Source: Tulasnella sp. 424
Lineage: Eukaryota; Basidiomycota; Agaricomycetes; Cantharellales; Tulasnellaceae
Reading direction: 5' to 3'
Assembly: GCA_019633425.1 (NCBI GenBank)
Contig: WSUB01000044.1
Location: 205,469 to 269,468, forward strand
Length of the DNA: 64,000 nt
This document shows positions 23,067 through 34,240 of the stretch, piece by piece. A program made the translations under genes and the position numbers. Each line of letters opens with the position of its first letter. Position 1 is the stretch's first letter. Under the pieces are notes generated by a model. It made no database searches. It had not been told where the DNA came from and saw only the letters and a program-made list of their open reading frames with translations.

Positions 23067-23635
23067 CTAGGAAGATGTATGTATGGCTCGTCCCCGGTGG
23101 TTAAACCCAGCGAAACTTGGGCGGGAGTTCATCTCATCGATTGTCCTGTTGCGTGAAAAGATCAAACGAGTCGGCTGAGATTCGGCAAAAGAGATGAACT
23201 TGAGACACCCACCGCTTGCGCATCTCACTCGCCCACGTTATTTCTTTCAACGGCGGTGTATATGATGCTACGCCAAACACGAAGAGGATAACTGCGAGGC
23301 CAATTTCCATTACCAGCTATGCAAAGATTGTTTAGTTTTGCTGAGAAGGAAGCCATGAACCGATAGCACCCACGTCGGCTGGCACTTGGCGAATGCTCTC
23401 CGAAGACTGGTTCCTGGCCTTGAGATACGAGAAATCTAAAAGAGAAATGATGTGAAGTTATTAAGTTTCTGGTGTAGTCCTTGTGCCGAATGCCAACTGA
23501 CGTTCATATGTCGAATGGGCCGCTTTGATTGGAAAGAGTTAATGGCAGCGAATCCAGAAGGAACCAAAATAAAGTACCTAGAAGGAGTAATACCGTAGAT
23601 ACTGCTAATAACAAACCGCCAAATAATCGAGCCAT
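23067..23635 (-). CDS. EMC5: ER membrane protein complex subunit 5
   Basis: Five exons: 23635-23578, 23522-23502, 23435-23374, 23316-23213 and 23145-23067. They sum to 324 bases, 107 residues. The second exon is only 21 bases. The protein begins MARLFGGLLLAVSTVLLLL and continues AAHSTYEHFSYLKARN, a second membrane segment LVMEIGLAVILFVFGVAS, then PPLKEITWASEMRKR and TIDEMNSRPSFAGFNHRGR. Two membrane helices, the STYEH-x-SYLK stretch, KEITWASEM and the terminal HRGR match fungal EMC5 (MMgT family). The EMC inserts and stabilises multipass membrane proteins in the ER. The join is confirmed by phase at every border. It is head to head with the ubiquitin hydrolase gene. Confidence 0.88.
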
Positions 23636-23787
23636 GCTGGTAGTGGGAGGTGTTGCCGTCGTGGGTGTTCTTGCGGAGGACTTTGCCGCCGTGCGAACGC
23701 GGCTTCTTCTCCACAGCCTCAGACTCCGCTGACGCAACCTTGATCTCCTTTGTCCAAACCACCATCTGCAGTCCTCTATTCGTCGAA
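23636..23787. promoter_or_regulatory. Bidirectional promoter, EMC5 and ubiquitin hydrolase
   Basis: 152 bases lie between the ATGs of two genes pointing away from each other. No gene fits here in its own right. Confidence 0.5.
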
Positions 23788-25005
23788 ATGTCTACCGAAG
23801 CTGCTAATACGTCTGCCCCTTCTCAGAAAGGAGGGCCGTGGATTCCTTTGGAAAGCAATCCAGAAGTACGTATTCGTCCAACTTGTAGACCACTCGACTC
23901 TAATAGGCCTCTCTTTGCACCAAGGTTTTTACAGCTGTACGCGCTCTGAAACGCGATTTCCACTGCTTATATCGCCTAAACTCTTACACGTGTTGTATAG
24001 TGGGCAGAAAAGGTTGGGGTGGCAAAAACTCATGCCCACTTCGAGGACGTTTATGGTCTTGATGCGGAGGTGGGTCCAAAGCACTTCCCCGACCCCTCGA
24101 CCAACTGACTGAAAGACAACAGCTCTTAGCAATGGTATCACAGCCAGTCAAGGCTCTTCTTCTCATTTACCCAATTACAACCGACGTCGAGAAACGACGC
24201 AAAGAGGACGACGAAAAGCTCAAGAAGGAAGGGGTTGCACCCGACGTCGACACCTCGGTCATTTGGATTCAGCAAAAGGTACGGCAGTAGCCGTGTATTT
24301 GGCCTTCTGAACGTCGCTGACAAGTGATTTGATTTCCAGATTTCAAATGCGTGCGGAACGATTGGACTTCTCCACGCGCTCCTAAATGTAAGGCTCAAGC
24401 GAGATCGATGTGTGACCGAACATTGACAAAATGACCCGCAAAACAGAGCAACCTCACCACCACCCCAAAGAGTGCACTAGCCACTTTCAGAGAGCAGGCA
24501 ATTCGTACGCATACATTACTTCATTTTGGGGGTTTATGGCTGATGACAATATGCCATCATAGCTCTATCTCCCTCCGACCGAGCCGATCTTCTCGCAAAG
24601 ACCACTCTGTTCGCTGAGGTTCACCAGGAAGCTGCCACCTCTGCGCAATCCTCTTCCGCCGTCCCTACGAACCTTGATACGGATTTGCACTTTACGTGCT
24701 TCATTCAAGCACCGTCGCCTAAGACGCCCGGAGAAAAGAGAATATTGGAAATGGACGGAAGGAGGGCAGGTCCCATCGATCGAGGCGTTTCGAAGGACTT
24801 CCTCAAGGTGCCGATGACTCCACAAGTGAAAATGAGTATCCACTCTGACGTATTGATTTAGGATGTCGCCAAGGTTGTTCAAGACAAGTACCTTTCCATG
24901 GCTACGAGCCTGAATTTTGTGAGTCAGAGTGGCCTGGTGAGAATCAGCATGTACTGATACTTCAATTAATAGGGCATAGTTGCGCTTTGTGGAACTGCTG
25001 CGTAA
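23788..25005 (+). CDS. YUH1: Ubiquitin carboxyl-terminal hydrolase, UCH family (YUH1/UCHL3 type)
   Basis: Nine exons: 23788-23865, 23925-23936, 24001-24069, 24123-24278, 24340-24387, 24447-24504, 24563-24807, 24862-24918 and 24973-25005. They sum to 756 bases, 251 residues. The 12-base second exon encodes VFTA and is needed to join WIPLESNPE to WAEKVGVAKTHAHFEDVYG. Family signatures are clear: KISNACGTIGLLHAL with the catalytic Cys, LHFTCFIQ with the catalytic His, and ILEMDGRRAGPIDRG with the Asp. Gln in the IWIQQK stretch before the Cys segment is the likely oxyanion residue. UCH enzymes release ubiquitin from small C-terminal adducts and process ubiquitin and NEDD8/Rub1 precursors. The protein is complete and all catalytic residues are present. 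Confidence 0.93.
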
Positions 25006-25311
25006 TATAACGTCTAGCACTTTGCTGTGTGCTGTAACCGTTTCGGGTATATTGAACGATTTGTGTGATCGACCAGCGTGATGCCTGGCAAGCGCAACGC
25101 AGCCTTGAACCCGTAAAGCTGCTAAGATTCATTCATATTCATCTCTTTGCATCTAATCATACTACTGCCGTGAGTTTCTACTGAGGTTGGATCGGCGACC
25201 CGCCGAAAGCAAATAGTAGCAAACAGTCTAGAGATTTTCCTCATTTCACGACACCTAGTCCTCCGACCTCTCTGACGCGGCCAATACTTACTACAAGCTA
25301 GTCCAGTGACT
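25006..25311. other. Short intergenic region
   Basis: About 306 bases between two genes on the same strand. It contains the 3' end of the ubiquitin hydrolase transcript and the RPF1 promoter. No coding signal is seen. Confidence 0.4.
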
Positions 25312-26860
25312 ATGGTGCAAGGGGCGAAGAAAAGAGAGAACAGATTCGCTCGCATCGAGCGAGTGCGAGCTGAGAAGCGGGCGAAGACCGCCGCTAAGTT
25401 CAAGGAGAGGATGGAGCGGCGGAAACTGGAGAAGAAAAATCCTGAACTCAAGAAGGTAAGTTAAAGGGGATAACCCGACTCATGGGTGCCATATGCTTAT
25501 TCTGTTTCAAGAAACGGCAAACAGAAAATGTCCCAATGACGATCGACAACACCCGTGCCTATGACCCCTCCATGGTTACCATCCCCTCCGGACTTCATCC
25601 CAAATCATCTATACCAGCTGAATTTGCTGCCAGGTCTAAGTCCCTCCCGTCCACCAGAGACTCTAATGCAGCCGACTCCTCAGAGCCATCAGGTTCGAAA
25701 GTCACGCAAGATCAAGACGTCAACCCAGCAGCACCTCCAGCGGCACCCGCTGAATTCATGGATCCCGAACACGCTGCGGATATCGCAAACGACCCATTCG
25801 CAGCTTACTTTGATCCGGACTCCGAACGGGATCCCTCCGAACCGCCTAAACTCTTGATTACGACTTCACCCTATGCGACCGCCCCAACCTGGGCGTTCTG
25901 CGATGAATTAGTTGGAGTATTTCCGGGAGCACAGTTTTTTAAAAGGAGGAAGAAGACCTTTAGGAGTAACGCTCCACCTCTTGGAACGATTGCTGGGTGG
26001 GCGGTGAAGAGAGGGTACAGTTCAATGATCGTGGTAAACGAAGATCATCACAAACCCAGTTAGTATAGCGTTCCGTCCCCAGGTTTCTGCCAGAACACTA
26101 ACCGTTTTTACAGATGCCTTGACTATCATTCATCTTCCTTCTGGTCCGACAGCTTACTTCAAACTCACGTCTGTGGAGCTCACAAAGCAAATCTTTGGAC
26201 ATGCCCGCGCGAGCCCTCACTACCCCGAACTCGTGCTCAACAACTTTGTCACTCGACTGGGTCACGCCGTTGGAAGGATGTTCCAAACGCTTTTCCCGCC
26301 AATGCCGGAATTCGAGGGGAGACAGGTGGTCACGCTGCATAACCAGCGAGATTTCTTGTTCTTCCGGCGGCATCGGTGAGCCATCATTGTACGCCGACAT
26401 AGGGTATTCTTTCGCGTATGAACGTTTTCCCCTCTCTGCTAGCTATATGTTTAAGTCTACCGAGCGAACGGCCCTCCAAGAAATCGGGCCTCGCTTTACA
26501 CTCAAGTTACGGAGCCTCAAGACCGGTCTTCCCTCCAACAATCCACTAGGAGCACCTATGAAGCCCTTGGAGCTTGCCAAAGAAGAGGACGAAGCTGACC
26601 AGCAGTATGCTCACATTGCCGAAGAGGGTAACGGTGAAGAGGTCGACGATGACGAGGAGGTTGAGGAGGCGGAAGAGATGCCTGAAGAAGAGAAGAAGGA
26701 AGGGAGGAAGGATGGAAAAAAGGAAGCAAGGAAAGGGGAAGAATTTGCTTGGGCTTGGAATGTAAGCCCTCATCTTCGGAAAACCTGCTTGATCAGCGTG
26801 ATGACATCCTTTTGGCTCCAGCCTCGCATGGACTTCAAGAAACGCAATTTTTATCTGTAA
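25312..26860 (+). CDS. RPF1: Ribosome production factor 1, Brix domain
   Basis: Five exons: 25312-25455, 25512-26058, 26114-26375, 26443-26761 and 26822-26860. They sum to 1311 bases, 436 residues. The N-terminus is strongly basic, KKRENRFARIERVRAEKRA, followed by a disordered Ser/Pro segment. The Brix domain runs from LLITTSPYATAPTWAFCDEL through RRKKTFRSNAPPLGTIAG, ALTIIHLPSGPTAYFKLTSV and GRMFQTLFPPMPEFEGRQVV to LQEIGPRFTLKLRSL, the Brix signature. A long acidic stretch of Glu and Lys follows and the protein ends PRMDFKKRNFYL, the typical Rpf1 tail. Rpf1 is a nucleolar factor for maturation of the large ribosomal subunit. It is convergent with the oxidoreductase, only 40 bases away. Confidence 0.93.
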
Positions 26861-26900
26861 ACATGACGTACACCGCAAATATAAAACTTTTCATCACCGT

Positions 26901-28860
26901 TCATTCATGCGCAGGTGCAGCTGGGTACCCCTCGCTGGAGACCGCCACCTTCTCGATCTTCTCTTGAATCCCTTTCCTCACCTCCGCTTCGAACTCGTCG
27001 ACAGTAACAACCTTGCCCTCCCTCCTTCCCTTTTCTGCAGCGAAAACAATCAAATGACTCCTCAAAACCTCCATCACGTCCGTTCCGAGCACACTCTGGT
27101 CTCTTTCTCTAACAGCCTTGACGAAAGCTCGAATCAAACCCAAGTCTCCACCACCATGTCCACCATCTTCGATTTTGGGCGTGAGGCGAGTGGTCCTGGA
27201 CGGATGGCCTGATGGGTACTTGAAGTTTGTGACAACCAACGTATACATGTCTCCTACAATTTCGCCGTGGGTGAAGTGTAACCTAGTTTGCCGGTCGCAG
27301 ATTAAGGTGGAGAATGCGACCATGGTTAAGCTGACTGTTGCGCCGGTGGAGAACTCGAGGTTCACGACCTGTTTTGGGAGGCCGGAAGGGTTAATACGAA
27401 TAAATAAGCGAAAGAGCGACGCCGGCACAGTCAAGTCTCACCTGGTGATCCGCAACGTCATTCTCGCTTTCGTAGACACATTGTCCATACGGGCCGGTCT
27501 TGAGTGCGTGAGTGATACTCTCGATGTCAGGTGGCCCGTCGGTTAGAACGGAGGCCGGCCATCCTAGACAGCCGTTGCTGACGGGATCGAGGTAAACTGA
27601 GAACGCATCAAGTCCGGTTAGCAGTGAGCAGATGAACGCCGCTGAGGATGGACATACTTCGCTTAGCGGAGTAAGGACATTCACGTTCCATGGGGCATTC
27701 GAGACATCTGAGTTGCAAACAAGCGATCAGCCTGACAGAAAGTTGGCGAGTGGCGAGGGTCAACCTTACCTGGTCGCCTCACCGGCTTCTTGAGGCTTTG
27801 CCGACTTCTTGAAATGCGTCAAAGACCCGAATGAAGACACCCTCAAAGGGGTTGCTGGGTACAGGTAATGGCATACAATGTCCATGTCACTGCAAAGACA
27901 ATCAGCACACTCCCATACCACCTCAAACCGGAAAACAGACGCACTGGCAGCTCTTGGTCATGAGACTGAAGCTCGAATCAGCTTCTTTCGCCCAATTTCC
28001 TCGAACGTAAGAATGGGCAAAATGTTGGTGCCCGACAGGTTCAATTTGAACGACGTTGATCAGTTGACCGAGTTCTCCAGATCGGATGGTCTCGACAAGT
28101 CGGTGGTTGTATGGAGAGTATCGAAGTACTACGGGAAAAGATGTCAACATAATGGGCCTCTCGAGACCAGTAAATCTGGCGGATTCTTACCGTGGCCCAT
28201 GCCAAATATGACATTCGCCCCTGCAACCGCGTCCGCCATCGCGATACAGTCCTCGGGTGTAGTTGCCATAGGTTTCTCACAGAGAATGTCGAATCCTTGC
28301 GCGACGCACTTCAAAACGACTTCGGCGTGCAGCTTGTCTTGAACAGCGATGACGACCTAGTACCATATTCATCAGCCCTGGTTCATGGATGGGGGGCTAA
28401 CCAGATGCTCACCGCGTCAGCGATCCTCTTGCCGGTTTCTTCGCGTAACTTTTGCGAGGCTGCAAGCAAATCTTGGTACGACGTGAATATGCCCGTTTCC
28501 GGAATGGCATGGTTCGTTGCAAAGATCTCGCGAGTCTTCTCTCGAGGCTCGGCTACCGCGACGACTTTGCAGAGTTTGGGGTTCGCGAGAGCATAACGCG
28601 AGTATCTCTGGAAGATTTGGCAGTGTGTCAGCTCCTGCACATGACAGTCCGAGGGTTTCGGTGGGTACACCAACCTTTCCGCGTTGACCTGCGCCGATTA
28701 CAGCGAGGGTGATGGGAGGGTCAGTCGGCTCCGAATCAAGCTGCTCTGTCTGGTCGTACTCCGGGGGCGGAGTGACTGGAGCTTGCACACTCCGACCCGA
28801 AGGCCTGAGCATCTTCTCCTTTGTGCGTCTCAGGGAATCTTTGAGGGAGGACATGTCCAT
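26901..28860 (-). CDS. Gfo/Idh/MocA-family NAD(P)-dependent oxidoreductase
   Basis: Multi-exon gene from ATG 28860 to TGA 26901. A short disordered tail precedes the Rossmann segment ITLAVIGAGQRGK. Then come CKVVAVAEPREKTREIFA and FDILCEKPMATTPEDC, which holds the family EKP motif. A C-terminal alpha/beta domain follows, with SPYNHRLVETIRSGELGQL, QIEPVGHQHFAHSYVRGNW and the metal- or substrate-side HDMD type segment. A Cys cluster, CPMERECPYSAKR (near 27660), is seen in one subgroup of these enzymes. The family oxidises or reduces sugars, inositols and related compounds; the substrate here is unknown. The C-terminus VSSEGYPAAPAHE is unremarkable. It shares a 536-base upstream region with the divergent BTB gene. 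Confidence 0.85.
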
Positions 28861-29396
28861 GGTGCGTGCTGAAGGTGAAGGGATGTGGAAGGTGGGGAGG
28901 GGTGAAGGGTCACCTTGGGTTCGCTTTTTTGCTTCCCATTATAGGTTCGAGTCCTGCCCAGGTACGATGCTGTGCACACGCCGTCCTTTGTCGTGGTTGG
29001 TGGGTCTGGATGTGATGTGCGAAAAAGACTCAAGAGATGAAAATGCGGTCGTTGCGATTGGAGGAACTCCCTGTGCCTTGAACCGCGGGTAAGGCCACGT
29101 GGCCCGTTCCCCCTTGTGCAATTGTTGGCTTTTCTCGCGCTCCAGACTCGCCGCGCTCTTCTGACTCATAAAAACCCGATAACAAAGGCTTCGCCGATGG
29201 TGCAAGGGATGCGCAAGTATTTGGAGCAGTCGGCTTCGCGCCACAGTCGTATAAGAAGACTGGATCCATGGCTGCTGTTGAAGAACATCAGCAAAGAGGC
29301 ACTCAAACTTCCAACACCATCCCATCAGCTCGGCAGGCATTTGCAGACTCACCACCTTACACGTTGACCTAAGACTTCTGGAAAAACTTTATCATC
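28861..29396. promoter_or_regulatory. Divergent promoter region, oxidoreductase and BTB gene
   Basis: 536 bases between two opposite starts. Short open frames here have no domain. A tRNA B-box-like string at 28944-28954 was examined and rejected. Confidence 0.45.
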
Positions 29397-30513
29397 ATGT
29401 CTCAGAGTGAGTACGGGAACACGAAGCAACGAGTAACGTTACTGACAGGACGATTCTGCCCGCAGCAGTCGAAGCGCCGCCTCAACCCGTCACCTACGGA
29501 CCAGCACCATTCCATGCCGACGGCAAAGGAGATGTAATTCTTATATCTTCGGACGGCGTCTACTACAAGCCTTTGAGGACCGTTCTCGCGTTGGCGTCGC
29601 CGGTCTTTGCCGACATGTTCGAAATCCCTCAAGGCCCCAGTACCCAAGATTCTGGCCAAGTCCCCACCATCGACGTCTCGGAGTCTTCGGCCGTCCTTCA
29701 TGCCATGCTGAAGCTTTTCTATCCCACTCCCATCCTGGAGATCACATCGTATCCAGTCGCCTTCGGGCTCATCCAAGCTTTCGACAAATATCTCGTTCCC
29801 ATCAAGGGTCTCTACGCTTTCCTAAAGGATTTCCTCACCGAGAAGACCATTCAATCCTCTCCTCTCGAGTCGTACGCTCTTGCGTGGCGTCTAGGATGGC
29901 GCGAAAAGGCCGAACTGGCTTCCCGTTACCTTCACGAACGCAAGTTGACGGACGCGGGACTTCAAACCTACGTGCTCTCTCACGCAGGAGACGTCGGTGC
30001 TCTGACCGCACTATGGGATCTCCGTCTCCGGCGCGAGCAGGCGCTGGGTCGATTCATCCAAGACCTCCCACTCTCCACTTACCGCTGCAGCAACCACACG
30101 GGCTCGACACCCCAGGAGCATACAGACCTCCAACAAAACGCCCGCAAAGCCCTCGCCACACCTTTTCCCGAACGCAAGTTGACGGAAGTCTTACCATCTC
30201 TAGCCATCCCGCTGGCATGGAAGATCCCTCGAGAGGTTGATACCACCAGAAAGTTACTGTTACCTACCTACTCTCTTCGGTCACCGGGTGTGAAGAGCCC
30301 CTCCTCTTCGACACTTGGCCCGTGTCAGGAGTGCCAAAATGCGACCAACTATGCGACTGCTGCGGTTATGGAGCAACGGTTGAGGAGTGTGGCGACTGCT
30401 GTGGAGATGTTCCCCAAAACGATTAATTGGTGAGATGGACAGACCTTCACCTGCTTTCGAACTTGGGTTTCTTACCATGTTCTTCTTGTTACAGGACACG
30501 CGAAGAAAAGTGA
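29397..30513 (+). CDS. BTB/POZ domain protein
   Basis: Three exons, 29397-29406, 29466-30429 and 30495-30513, sum to 993 bases, 330 residues. The BTB fold starts near residue 20: GKGDVILISSDGVYYKPLRT, then LALASPVFADMFEIPQ and VHVS-like PTIDVSESSAVLHAMLKLFY. A BACK-like helical region follows, with YALAWRLGWREKAELASRYL. A late Cys pair, CQECQNATNYA, may bind metal. Proteins of this type are common and expanded in Agaricomycetes. BTB domains dimerise and often connect to CUL3 ubiquitin ligases, but whether this one does is not shown. The gene is complete, with a tiny 10-base first coding exon. Confidence 0.82.
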
Positions 30514-30972
30514 AACAATGACGGAAGCCACCTAACGCGCCGTGGAGGCGCAATGATTAACTGTGTCTTTGTAAATTGAATCAATTGGATACCCGTAAAT
30601 AGCAATGTAAAGTATTCATTCCCTGATTTGGCATTACATCTGTACTTCAATTCAATTTGAAATTTCTTCATGGGCTCGGAATGACCGTTTCGACGCGTGA
30701 ATGTGATACCCGCCGTGTTCATGTAAAGGTTCTTCATACTTGAAAACAAGCTCTAGATGGCCTCATTCTCGGGCCCAGTTCGTATAAACATACCTGTCTT
30801 TTCCACACTTTAATGCAAATATCGACCTGAGCAATGCGTGCAACCTGGCTCAGCTGAGGCTGGCTCAATGGTAAAAACCAAGCCGCGACAAGCAACGTTG
30901 CCGGCCTCCGGCAAACCCTCATCCGGTTTTCCTCAAGGACCTAACCTCGCGACTACCACCCATCACTGCAGA
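30514..30972. other. Upstream region of the first hydrolase copy
   Basis: No gene. From about 30840 the sequence matches the region before the second hydrolase copy (about 32700-32832), but its reading frame is not kept between the two. It is therefore duplicated promoter or leader rather than coding sequence. Confidence 0.55.
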
Positions 30973-32372
30973 ATGCCTAGTATCAAATTCCAGATACCTC
31001 ATCCAAATGAAGACGGATGTGTTATTACGGGCATCATTGAGCAACAAAACAATACCATCAATGAGACGGACGCACACGTGAAACCGATCGCATTGGTTAG
31101 TTCTTCGTTCGATCTAACGGAATGATGTATACAATACGGAAGCTGATGAAGAATATTTTTTGTAGATATTCCATGGCGCTATGGGGTATGAGTTGCACTC
31201 CGTCCGGTTGGGTGACCGGGGATGCTGGGTTGCAACGTTGACAGACCCTGGATTTCTCCCTCAGTCACAAAGACTACCTGTTCTTGAAGAAACTGGCCCA
31301 AAGTTTGCCAATAGACTCTTGTAGACTCGACTTCCGGTAGGTGAGACGTCTATCCTCGGCTGTTGAGCCATTCGGGCGCTAAACCCAGGCGGTGGTTTTT
31401 CTATTGGGGAGTGAAGAGGAAACCATGAGTCCACGGGAAGTTGGTACATGGGTGAGAAAGGATTCGTCAACGATATAGAGGACATCAACGCCGTTGTGGC
31501 GTACCTTAAAGCCGAATACGGATACCGAGTGGACCTTGCGATTGGGCATTCTCGAGGGAGCATCGTTGGGATGCGCTGGCTGGCCAGCGCACCGGAGGGT
31601 CAAGATGTGCTTGGATACGTAAACGTCTCTGCTCGATATCGGATGAAGGTGAGTCGAAGCTTAGTTTCCGGGGACCGAATAAGCCCTGACTTCATCTTCG
31701 TTTCTTTTCCAGCTCCATAGTGAGGATCCAAATATCCACGTCGACTCCAGGCAAAAAGCAAGGCTAACGAACTCCACTTTGCAGCTTACTACGACCGATG
31801 GAGAGAAGGGTTCGAGAAAGCCGGTTTCTTCCTATGGAAAGTACGAGTTGCTGGCAAACAAGTCGTTCGTAGGGTCACCCCGGAGCATATTCGAGACTTT
31901 GAGGAAGCCGATATGAGCTTCGTATGGACCAAGTTCCCGCAAAAGACGGATGTTTTGACGATCCACGGGTTAGGCGATATGGTAGTCCCGCCGTAAGTCC
32001 CATCTCCACTTCGCCTCATCCGCAGAGACAGAGAGGGGTTAGTTAGTTCATTAACCGCTGGCGGGAAAATTAATCGCAGATTCGACGCAACGATCTACGC
32101 TCGAGCCTTCTCAAACAGACCCACAGCGACGCATACTCTGCACTATGTCGAAAAGGCAGATCACAACTTTATTGGAGTGAGTTTTGTGGGGGGTTTAGTG
32201 CAGAAGACGCGGCAAAACACCTTTTACTGACCAAGCCTTTTCCTCATGACCTACTTCTATATGATAGCACTTCGATGAAGTGGTGAATACGATCGTCGGC
32301 TGGTGGGACCAAAAGATAAAGGGGAAGGTCAAGGACGGTGTTTGGCTGGCTGGGGTAAAACCGAAGCTTTGA
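30973..32372 (+). CDS. Alpha/beta hydrolase, tandem copy 1
   Basis: Eight exons: 30973-31095, 31166-31185, 31265-31336, 31417-31648, 31713-31719, 31785-31992, 32080-32176 and 32268-32372. They sum to 864 bases, 287 residues. The fifth exon has only 7 bases. Features of the fold: the oxyanion-hole segment ALIFHGAMGHKDY, LDFRGNHESTGSW, the nucleophile elbow LAIGHSRGSIVGM with Ser, and near the C-terminus DVLTIHGLGDMVVPP, holding the acidic residue, and EKADHNFIGHFD with the catalytic His. The nearest general group is serine aminopeptidase/lipase-like S33 hydrolases; the substrate is unknown. No signal peptide, so probably cytosolic. All catalytic residues are intact and the exon lengths are identical to copy 2. 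Confidence 0.85.
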
Positions 32373-32832
32373 TGGGATCTCTGAAGACTTTGGGTGACGT
32401 TGGGCTTTTGTGAGAGCGATTTCCGTTCCTTTGTAGTTCCAGTCATTTGCGCCTAGCCCTATTTCCAAATAACGGTAGCCTGAGACCTTGTGACACAATG
32501 TTGTTCACTTGCGCTCATGGGTTTCGAGAAAGTAGATGTGGCTCGTGCTGCGTCAGATCAGAGTGCTCTACGCCCAATACACGTGGGTTGATAAGAAGTG
32601 AAACTTCGACGGTGGCCCTCCTGAAGAAAACTTACCTGGTTTCGTTCTATTCCAATGCGAATATCGTTTCACAACAAGACTTCAGCGAGGTGAGAAGCCA
32701 GTGCAGCCTGGATCCTTGGTTCATGTCGAAAACCAAGCCGAGACAAGCAACGTCGACTCGCCGGCCTCCGGCAAACACCCTTCCGGTTGTTCTCGAGGAA
32801 CTGACCTCGCGAATACCACCCATCAGTGGAGA
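32373..32832. other. Spacer between the hydrolase copies
   Basis: The first part matches the 3' flank of copy 2 (34241-34530) and the last part matches the 5' flank of copy 1. It therefore holds the joined ends of two repeat units and no separate gene. Confidence 0.55.
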
Positions 32833-34240
32833 ATGCCAAGTATCAAATTCCAAATACCGCATCCAAATGAAGACGGGTGCGTTATTACGGGTATCATTGA
32901 GCAACAAAACAATACCATCAATGAGACGGATGCAAATGTGAAACCGATCGCATTGGTTAGTTCCTTCGTTCGATCTAACGGAATGGTGCATACAGTACAT
33001 AAGCTGACGAGTAATAAATTTTGTAGATACTCCATGGCGCTATGGGGTATGAGTTGCATTCTGTCCGCCTGGGTGACCGCCGAGTATCATGGGCTGCAAC
33101 GTTGACAGACGCTGGACTCCTCCCCCAGCCAAAAAGACTACCTGTTCTTGAAGAAACTGGCCCAAAGCTTGCCAATAGACTCTTGTAGATTCGACTTCCG
33201 GTAAGTGAGCAGATTATTAGCCGATGAGCCATTCTAGCGCTAAACCCAGGCTGTGCATTTTTTGGTCCGGGAGTGAAGAGGGAACCATGAGTCGACCGGA
33301 AGTTGGAACATGGGTGATAAAGGATTCGTCAACGATGTAGAGGATATCAACGCCGTTGTGCTGTACCTTAAAACCCGATACGGTTATCGAGTGGACCTTG
33401 CAATTGGGCATTCTCGAGGAAGCATCGTTGGGATGCGGTGGTTGGCCACCGCACCAGAGGGACAGGATGTGTCTGGGTACGTAAACGTCTCTGCTCGATA
33501 TCGGATGAAGGTGAGTCGAGGTTTAGGTTCTTGGTTTTCGAGGAGCGAATTCATCTGCATTTCTTTCCAGCTCCATAGTGAGGATCCCGATCTCCACGTC
33601 GGCTCCAGATGATTCGAAGGAAGGCTAACAAGCTTCACTCCACAGCTTACCACGACCGATGGGGAGAAGGGTTCGAGAAGGACGGCTTCTTTCTATGGAA
33701 AGAACGAGTTGCTGGCAAACAAGTCATTCGCAGGGTCACACCGGAGCAGGTTCGAGACTCTGAGGAAGCCGATACGAGCTTTGTCTGGACCAAGTTCCCG
33801 CCAAAGACAGATGTTTTGACGATCCACGGGTTAGATGATATGATGGTCCAGCCGTAAGTCCGTCACCCTTCGCCGATCTACATGGTCACAGAGAGAGAAG
33901 AGGCTTGTCGGTTAGTTAACAAGTGCCGGCGGGAAATTAATCGCAGATTCGATGCGATGATCTACGCTCGAGCTTTCTCGAACAGAACCACAGCGACGCA
34001 TACATTACACTATGTCGAGAAGGCAGATCACAACTTTATTGGAGTGAGTTTTTGTGGGGCTTGAGTGCAGAAGACGCGGCAAAACACTCTTTTACTGACC
34101 AAGCCTTTTCCTCGTGACCTCCGTCCATGCTATAGCACTTCGACGAAGTGGTGGATACGATCCTCGGCTGGTGGGATCAAAAGATAACGGGGAAGATCAA
34201 GGACGGTGTTTGGCTGGCTGGAGTGAAACCGAAGCTTTGA
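32833..34240 (+). CDS. Alpha/beta hydrolase, tandem copy 2
   Basis: Eight exons: 32833-32955, 33027-33046, 33129-33200, 33279-33510, 33571-33577, 33646-33853, 33947-34043 and 34136-34240. They sum to 864 bases, 287 residues, with every exon the same length as in copy 1, including the 7-base exon. Motifs: ALILHGAMGQKDY, FDFRGNHESTGSW, LAIGHSRGSIVGM, DVLTIHGLDDMMVQP and EKADHNFIGHFDEV. One difference worth noting is the residue after the second beta strand region, Gln for His in GAMGQKDY versus GAMGHKDY. The catalytic Ser, Asp and His are all present. Both copies should be functional. Divergence in introns is modest, so the duplication is fairly recent. Confidence 0.85.

Noticed and set aside
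28930..28965. tRNA B-box-like string (GGTTCGAGTCC)
   Set aside because: The stem around it pairs poorly, no A box lies at the right distance upstream, and no acceptor stem can be formed.
30838..30972. N-terminal extension of hydrolase copy 1 from an upstream ATG
   Set aside because: The matching region before copy 2 is conserved in bases but not in frame, so it is leader sequence.
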